The notes below the pieces were generated by a model. The model saw only the letters and a list, made by a program, of their open reading frames with translations. It did not search any database and was not told the origin of the DNA. Source: DATEAX01 sp035288145 (GTDB taxonomy: Bacteria; Patescibacteriota; UBA1384; UBA12157; JAENIV01). Taken from it: DNA of 7,426 nt. Where the stretch lies: NCBI GenBank assembly GCA_035288145.1, contig DATEAX010000034.1:1-7426 (forward strand). Direction: 5' to 3'. A program made the translations under genes and the position numbers. The first letter of the stretch is position 1. Each line of letters opens with the position of its first letter. Shown in pieces: positions 4,450 to 7,426 of this stretch.

Positions 4450-5109
4450 ATGCCCCAGAAAACCAAAGTTTTAATGGTTGACGATGACCGAATGCTTTTG
4501 GATATGTACAAGGAGCGTCTGGAATTAGCTGGTTACGAAGTTACGGGTTGCGCCAACGGCGAGGAATGTCTGACCAAAGTTCATGAGATGAAGCCGGAGA
4601 TAGTCCTTTTAGATATTATGATGCCCAAGGTCAACGGTTACGATACCTTGGCGGCGATGAAAAGCGACCCCCAGACCAAAGATATTCCGGTGATTATTCT
4701 CTCGGCTTTGGTGCGAGATATTAACAAAAGCCGGGCGCTGGAAGCCGGGGCGGACGATTACATCATCAAATCCGAGGTTATGCCGGCGGATGTCATCAAA
4801 AAAATCGAGGCCGTTTTGGCCAAATATCAAAAAGATGTAACACCCGAAAAATCTCCCAAACCGACCGTTTCTCCCAAGGTCACGCCCAAGGCGCCACCCT
4901 CGCCACAACTAGCGCCGCCTCAAGAAATCGAATTTGCCCCGTTAAATCCCAAACCAGCGGCGCCGAAAGCCGTTGCCGATTTTTCCAAAGCCGGGGCGGC
5001 GCGGATGGTAATTTCCGGGCCCCAAAAAATTTCCCCTTGGGTTTTCGTCATTTTGCTCGTCTTGACTTTTGTCATCTTTCTGGCGGGCTTTCTTTACTTC
5101 CGAAGATAA
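4450..5109 (+). CDS. Response regulator receiver domain with C-terminal membrane anchor
   Basis: A 219-residue protein. Residues 1-125 are a complete CheY-like receiver: acidic triad D11-D12-D13, phospho-acceptor D55 in VLLDIMMPKVNG, switch residue S85 and conserved K107. No DNA-binding or enzymatic output domain follows. Instead there is a low-complexity proline/lysine-rich linker (about 131-195) and one hydrophobic segment (about 196-216, WVFVILLVLTFVIFLAGFL) ending FRR. This would tether the receiver to the membrane by its tail, probably facing the cytoplasm. The start is supported by GGAGGG a few bases upstream. It has its own promoter and structured leader. The receiver is a close paralogue of the next gene, with identical positions for all key residues. 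No kinase is present nearby except two relics. The partner is unknown; the convergent pil genes are a possible target by location only. Confidence 0.92.
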   Translation: MPQKTKVLMVDDDRMLLDMYKERLELAGYEVTGCANGEECLTKVHEMKPEIVLLDIMMPKVNGYDTLAAMKSDPQTKDIPVIILSALVRDINKSRALEAGADDYIIKSEVMPADVIKKIEAVLAKYQKDVTPEKSPKPTVSPKVTPKAPPSPQLAPPQEIEFAPLNPKPAAPKAVADFSKAGAARMVISGPQKISPWVFVILLVLTFVIFLAGFLYFRR

Positions 5110-5117
5110 GATAATTG

Positions 5118-5146
5118 TTGTGGTGAATTCCGGTATGTGGTATAAT
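5118..5146 (+). promoter_or_regulatory. Promoter of the second response regulator (extended -10)
   Basis: TTGTGG (5118-5123), a 17-base spacer and TATAAT (5141-5146) preceded by TGG, giving a full TGn extended -10. It lies in the 58-base gap between the two regulators, so the second gene can be expressed independently. Confidence 0.7.
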
Positions 5147-5167
5147 AATAATCAATAGGAGAATTTG

Positions 5168-5548
5168 ATGGCACAAGGCAAAACAATTTTACTGGTTGAC
5201 GATGATTTAACTCTTTTGGAAATGTACGAGGACCGGCTCAAGGCCGAAGGTTACGACATTACCCGAGCGACAAACGGCGAGGAGGCCTTACAAAAATTGC
5301 GAGAAACCAAACCCGCGCTGGTGATTTTAGACATTATGATGCCCAAGGTCAACGGTTTCGATGTTTTAAAGAATATCCGCGCCGACCAGGAATTTAAGAA
5401 TATTCCGGTCATCGTTTTGACGGCTCTCATTCAGGACGTCGACCGCGCTCAAGGCAAAAAACTCGGCGCCACCGACTACATTGTCAAATCGGAAACCATG
5501 CCCGGGGAAGTGATTGCCAAAATCAAAAAAGCCCTCGGGGAAAATTAG
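5168..5548 (+). CDS. Single-domain response regulator (CheY-like)
   Basis: A 126-residue stand-alone receiver domain. It has the acidic triad D11-D12-D13, phospho-acceptor D55 (ILDIMMPKVNG), switch T85 and K107, with nothing after the last helix (KKALGEN). Such proteins act by phosphorylation-dependent binding to a partner or as phosphate relays. ATG 5168 is preferred over the adjacent TTG 5165 because AGGAG (5157-5161) is six bases upstream. The gene follows its membrane-anchored paralogue and shares with it an exact 25-base stretch around the phosphorylation site (4615-4639 and 5333-5357). It converges on pilO. Soluble and membrane-tethered versions of the same receiver side by side suggest competition for one kinase or a relay between them, which is inference. 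No dedicated kinase is present in the window. Confidence 0.95.
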   Translation: MAQGKTILLVDDDLTLLEMYEDRLKAEGYDITRATNGEEALQKLRETKPALVILDIMMPKVNGFDVLKNIRADQEFKNIPVIVLTALIQDVDRAQGKKLGATDYIVKSETMPGEVIAKIKKALGEN

Positions 5549-5572
5549 CCACACCAATAACTAATCTTAACG

Positions 5573-5599
5573 AATAACGAATAAATGGGATTTGTTATT
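5573..5599. terminator. Possible bidirectional hairpin between convergent genes
   Basis: A 10-bp AT-rich stem (AATAACGAAT, 5573-5582, with ATTTGTTATT, 5590-5599, one G-T pair) closes a 7-base loop in the 61-base gap between the second response regulator and pilO. Neither side has a clear T-tract, so this is a weak terminator at best. Confidence 0.35.
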
Positions 5600-5609
5600 A
5601 GTGAGTCCA

Positions 5610-6359
5610 TTAGTAGTTCTCAAACGGATTAGTCCTTCCAAAGCCTTCTTCGCCGGTGAGATTGATGGGCTGACCGTAGGTTTTCAAATTGAAAAATCGA
5701 TCTAAAGTTTCTTGGGCAAGTTTCAGATTTTCAAGATTTTTTTCCAAGGTGACCTTTTTTTTATAATAGGCCGAGCCGGTCATTTGGGCGGAAAAGGCGG
5801 TGGGTTTATCTTTTTCCGCTTTTGACTCCATGGCAATATCTTTAACGGCAATCAGCCGGCTGCTCGTTTCAATTGATTCAAGAAAATTCATAAAATCGGC
5901 AAAAGTCCCGGAAATCTTGACCGTAAAATCAACCGTTTTGGCTTTTTCGGCAGGCGTTGGCGAACCGCCTGGGGTGGGTGTTGGACTTTTTTTGGTCTCG
6001 GATTTGGCGGTTTCTTCTTCTTTTTTCGGCTCCTCTTTTGATTTTTCCAAAGTAGTTTGTTCGACTTTAAGATGATTGGCCTCGGCCATCGCCGTCAGCT
6101 CAATCACCAGCTGACCTGCTTCTTGGTCTTCGGGAAGATATTTTTTGGCAATTTCGCCGACATTGGCAAGCTGCTGGTTATTTTTTAAGGCATTTAAAAC
6201 CTGTTTTGTTTCTTCAATCTCTTTCAGATTGGCTTTGGTTTCCTTAAGACCCTGCCAAGATTGCCAAATGGAAGAGGCCACCGGCCAGATGAATAAGAAA
6301 ACAATCCCTGCCACCAGGAGAAAAGTGATGCCTAAAATTACCGCCGGTTTGGATTTCAT
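5610..6359 (-). CDS. pilO: Type IV pilus inner-membrane platform protein PilO
   Basis: A 249-residue bitopic protein. It has a short cytoplasmic N-terminus, one membrane helix (about 7-27), a coiled-coil region (about 35-65) and a periplasmic/extracellular part. In other pili PilO pairs with PilN and links the inner-membrane platform to the rest of the machine. The globular part is split by a low-complexity insert of about 35 residues (106-141) rich in Lys/Glu and then Pro/Thr/Ser. After it, 'VDFTVKISGTFADFMNFLES' (143-162) is the typical PilO ferredoxin-like strand-helix. The tail ends GRTNPFENY, a familiar ending in PilO-like proteins of candidate-phyla bacteria. The ATG overlaps the pilN stop (ATGA), with AAAGGA just upstream, so the two are translationally coupled. 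No pilP follows: the next gene is convergent. Confidence 0.88.
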   Translation of the reverse strand: MKSKPAVILGITFLLVAGIVFLFIWPVASSIWQSWQGLKETKANLKEIEETKQVLNALKNNQQLANVGEIAKKYLPEDQEAGQLVIELTAMAEANHLKVEQTTLEKSKEEPKKEEETAKSETKKSPTPTPGGSPTPAEKAKTVDFTVKISGTFADFMNFLESIETSSRLIAVKDIAMESKAEKDKPTAFSAQMTGSAYYKKKVTLEKNLENLKLAQETLDRFFNLKTYGQPINLTGEEGFGRTNPFENY

Positions 6360-6949
6360 TTGATGTCCTTTTTTTCCGAGGTGATGCCGTCTACTTTCTT
6401 GTTTTCCAGGTTAAATTCCAGGGCAAATTGGAGCTTGCCGGGGGTGTCTTTTTCACCGGCAGTCAAATTGGAACTTTTGAAAGTAACATCCTTGAAAAAA
6501 CTCGATGCTTCCAATTTTTCTTTGAATTTAATAATCTCTCTTTCGGTGGTGGTGTTTCCCTGAAGAATAAAATTGGGGGTTTTTGAAGATTTGGCGGTTA
6601 AATTGACAAATTGGACACTAACGGGAACGGAATTGTTGAGTTCCTGGATGACCTGCGACCAGAAAACCCGCTCGTCGTTGATTTTCTCCGTCTCCTTTGA
6701 GCGGTCATTAACAAACAAAGCGAGGTCCTGGAGTTCCTCGTCCTCTGTCAGCACACTGGTTTCTTTTTCGATGGCATTTTTGGAAGTTGAAAGATAGGCC
6801 TCGACGGTTGATTTTAGTGACTGACCGATAATCGCCAAGATGCCGAAAGCGGCGACAAGCAAGACACAGATGCTCAAAAGCGAGGCGTTCCGCCGGGCGG
6901 CAATCCTCCTCATTTTTAATTGGGGGGGAAGGAGATTAATGTTAATCAT
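6356..6949 (-). CDS. pilN: Type IV pilus inner-membrane platform protein PilN
   Basis: A 197-residue protein starting MININLLPPQ, the conserved N-terminal PilN sequence that in studied systems docks into a groove of cytoplasmic PilM. One membrane helix follows (about 23-45), then a coiled-coil stretch (about 46-100) and a ferredoxin-like domain with 'VSVQFVNLTAKSSKTPNFILQG' split over residues 110-131 and an 'IIKFKEKLEASSFFKDV' helix (139-155). The start is set by this N-terminal match. Its ribosome site is poor: GAGAAAGG lies about 12 bases upstream. An in-frame TTG at 7000 would add 17 residues before the conserved start and is unlikely. It ends in an ATGA overlap with pilO. Unlike most pil operons, an AT-rich gap of 126 bases separates it from pilM, so it may have its own promoter. 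Confidence 0.88.
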   Translation of the reverse strand: MININLLPPQLKMRRIAARRNASLLSICVLLVAAFGILAIIGQSLKSTVEAYLSTSKNAIEKETSVLTEDEELQDLALFVNDRSKETEKINDERVFWSQVIQELNNSVPVSVQFVNLTAKSSKTPNFILQGNTTTEREIIKFKEKLEASSFFKDVTFKSSNLTAGEKDTPGKLQFALEFNLENKKVDGITSEKKDIK

Positions 6950-6973
6950 GAGTTGGCTTAGCCTTTCTCTACG

Positions 6974-7068
6974 AATATACGAAATAACACTAAAATACAA
7001 AACAAATTTTGATGTGATTAATCCTCAATGATATTTTTTGTATTTTCGTATATTTTTTGTACTTTTGT
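6974..7068. repeat. AT-rich repeats in the pilM-pilN gap
   Basis: Two copies of a 19-base direct repeat, 7031-7049 and 7050-7068, differ at two positions and share the first 12 bases (ATATTTTTTGTA). An 11-base inverted pair, AATATACGAAA (6974-6984) and TTTCGTATATT (7044-7054), partly overlaps them. These could be a protein-binding region or a promoter region for pilN on the minus strand. Low complexity makes chance similarity a real possibility. Confidence 0.4.
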
Positions 7069-7075
7069 AGATAAC

Positions 7076-7426
7076 TTATATCCTCTTCATCGCCAGGCCG
7101 ATGACGGTGGCAAACTTCGGATTGTAGGTTTTGGTCTTGATTACCGGCCAACCGATGACGGTTTTAATTCGGGAAGCGCCCTCAATCGCCGAGGTGACCT
7201 CCGGGGTATTGGCGCCGCCGCCGGCCAAGATGATTTTCTGAAAGATAGCCGCCTGGCCGATTCGATTTTGGTAATATTTGATAAAATGGACAATTTCCGC
7301 GCTGATGCTCTTGACATTGGTCTGAAAGTCAGTGGCTAAATCGCCGCCGCCGAAAGAAATCGTCGAGGTCGCCCGAATGGTCTCCTGATCATAACAGATG
7401 AGACTCGAAGATTTGGCGCCGATATC
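7076..7426 (-). CDS. pilM: Type IV pilus assembly protein PilM, C-terminal part (5' end beyond window)
   Basis: The last 116 residues of a PilM-type actin/FtsA-like ATPase; the frame is open to the right edge and stops at TAA (complement of 7076-7078). It begins 'DIGAKSSSLICYDQETIRAT', the phosphate-2 strand-loop of the actin fold, followed by 'ISFGGGDLATDF', then a helix (about residues 41-58), and 'KIILAGGGANTPEV', the adenosine-binding loop. It ends YNPKFATVIGLAMKRI, the usual PilM C-terminus. PilM is cytoplasmic and in other systems binds the N-terminus of PilN, and through it the PilN-PilO platform. Its position upstream of pilN and pilO on the same strand gives the standard M-N-O order. 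The upstream genes, usually pilus motor or platform genes, are outside the window. Confidence 0.88.
   Translation of the reverse strand, partial: DIGAKSSSLICYDQETIRATSTISFGGGDLATDFQTNVKSISAEIVHFIKYYQNRIGQAAIFQKIILAGGGANTPEVTSAIEGASRIKTVIGWPVIKTKTYNPKFATVIGLAMKRI

Noticed and set aside
7028..7339. Plus-strand frame of 103 codons opposite pilM, and similar frames opposite pilN and pilO (5800-6797)
   Set aside because: The minus-strand frames encode recognisable PilM, PilN and PilO; the antisense frames have no family features.
1..7426. CRISPR arrays, tRNA or rRNA genes
   Set aside because: I saw no regularly spaced repeats, no tRNA-like cloverleaf and no rRNA sequence in either strand.

Overview
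The window looks like chromosomal DNA of a bacterium of the Candidate Phyla Radiation (Patescibacteria, possibly a Microgenomates-type lineage). This is inferred from three things: a very short PheS that starts almost at its catalytic domain, a pilM-pilN-pilO cluster whose PilO ends in GRTNPF, and compact genes with leaderless or near-leaderless starts mixed with many small toxin-antitoxin genes. No rRNA or other taxonomic marker is present, so the placement is tentative.

Layout. (1) 2-277: 3' end of a radical SAM/SPASM protein, closed by an intrinsic terminator. (2) 350-1780: a complete, very AT-rich cysS. (3) 1779-3508: a patchwork island. It contains a relic of a histidine-kinase tail, a promoter and a HEPN/MNT toxin-antitoxin pair; then a second, diverged relic of the same kind of kinase tail, another promoter, and a BECR-type RNase-like gene with a DUF2283 partner; and finally the C-terminal scrap of a RelE/YafQ-type toxin. 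(4) 3545-4312: pheS, with a promoter placed so that its mRNA would be leaderless and with an in-frame palindromic insertion. (5) 4450-5548: two paralogous response regulators, each with its own promoter; the first carries a proline-rich linker and a C-terminal membrane segment. (6) 5610-7426, minus strand: pilO, pilN and the 3' part of pilM, the inner-membrane assembly platform of a type IV pilus, convergent with the response regulators.

How it fits together. cysS and pheS are housekeeping aminoacyl-tRNA synthetases. Between them lies a site that has repeatedly gained small toxin-antitoxin operons and lost signalling genes. Both kinase relics are G+C-richer, like pheS and the response regulators, while most of the toxin-antitoxin coding sequence is AT-richer, which suggests native remnants and imported cassettes. 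In three successive places the stop codon of an intact gene coincides with, or lies a few bases inside, the start of a relic. The response regulators may once have worked with kinases like those now reduced to tails, and their position next to pil genes hints at control of pilus function; both ideas are inference. The most unusual items are the repeated kinase-tail/promoter/toxin-antitoxin arrangement, the tail-anchored response regulator, and the palindromic insertion just before motif 3 of PheS.
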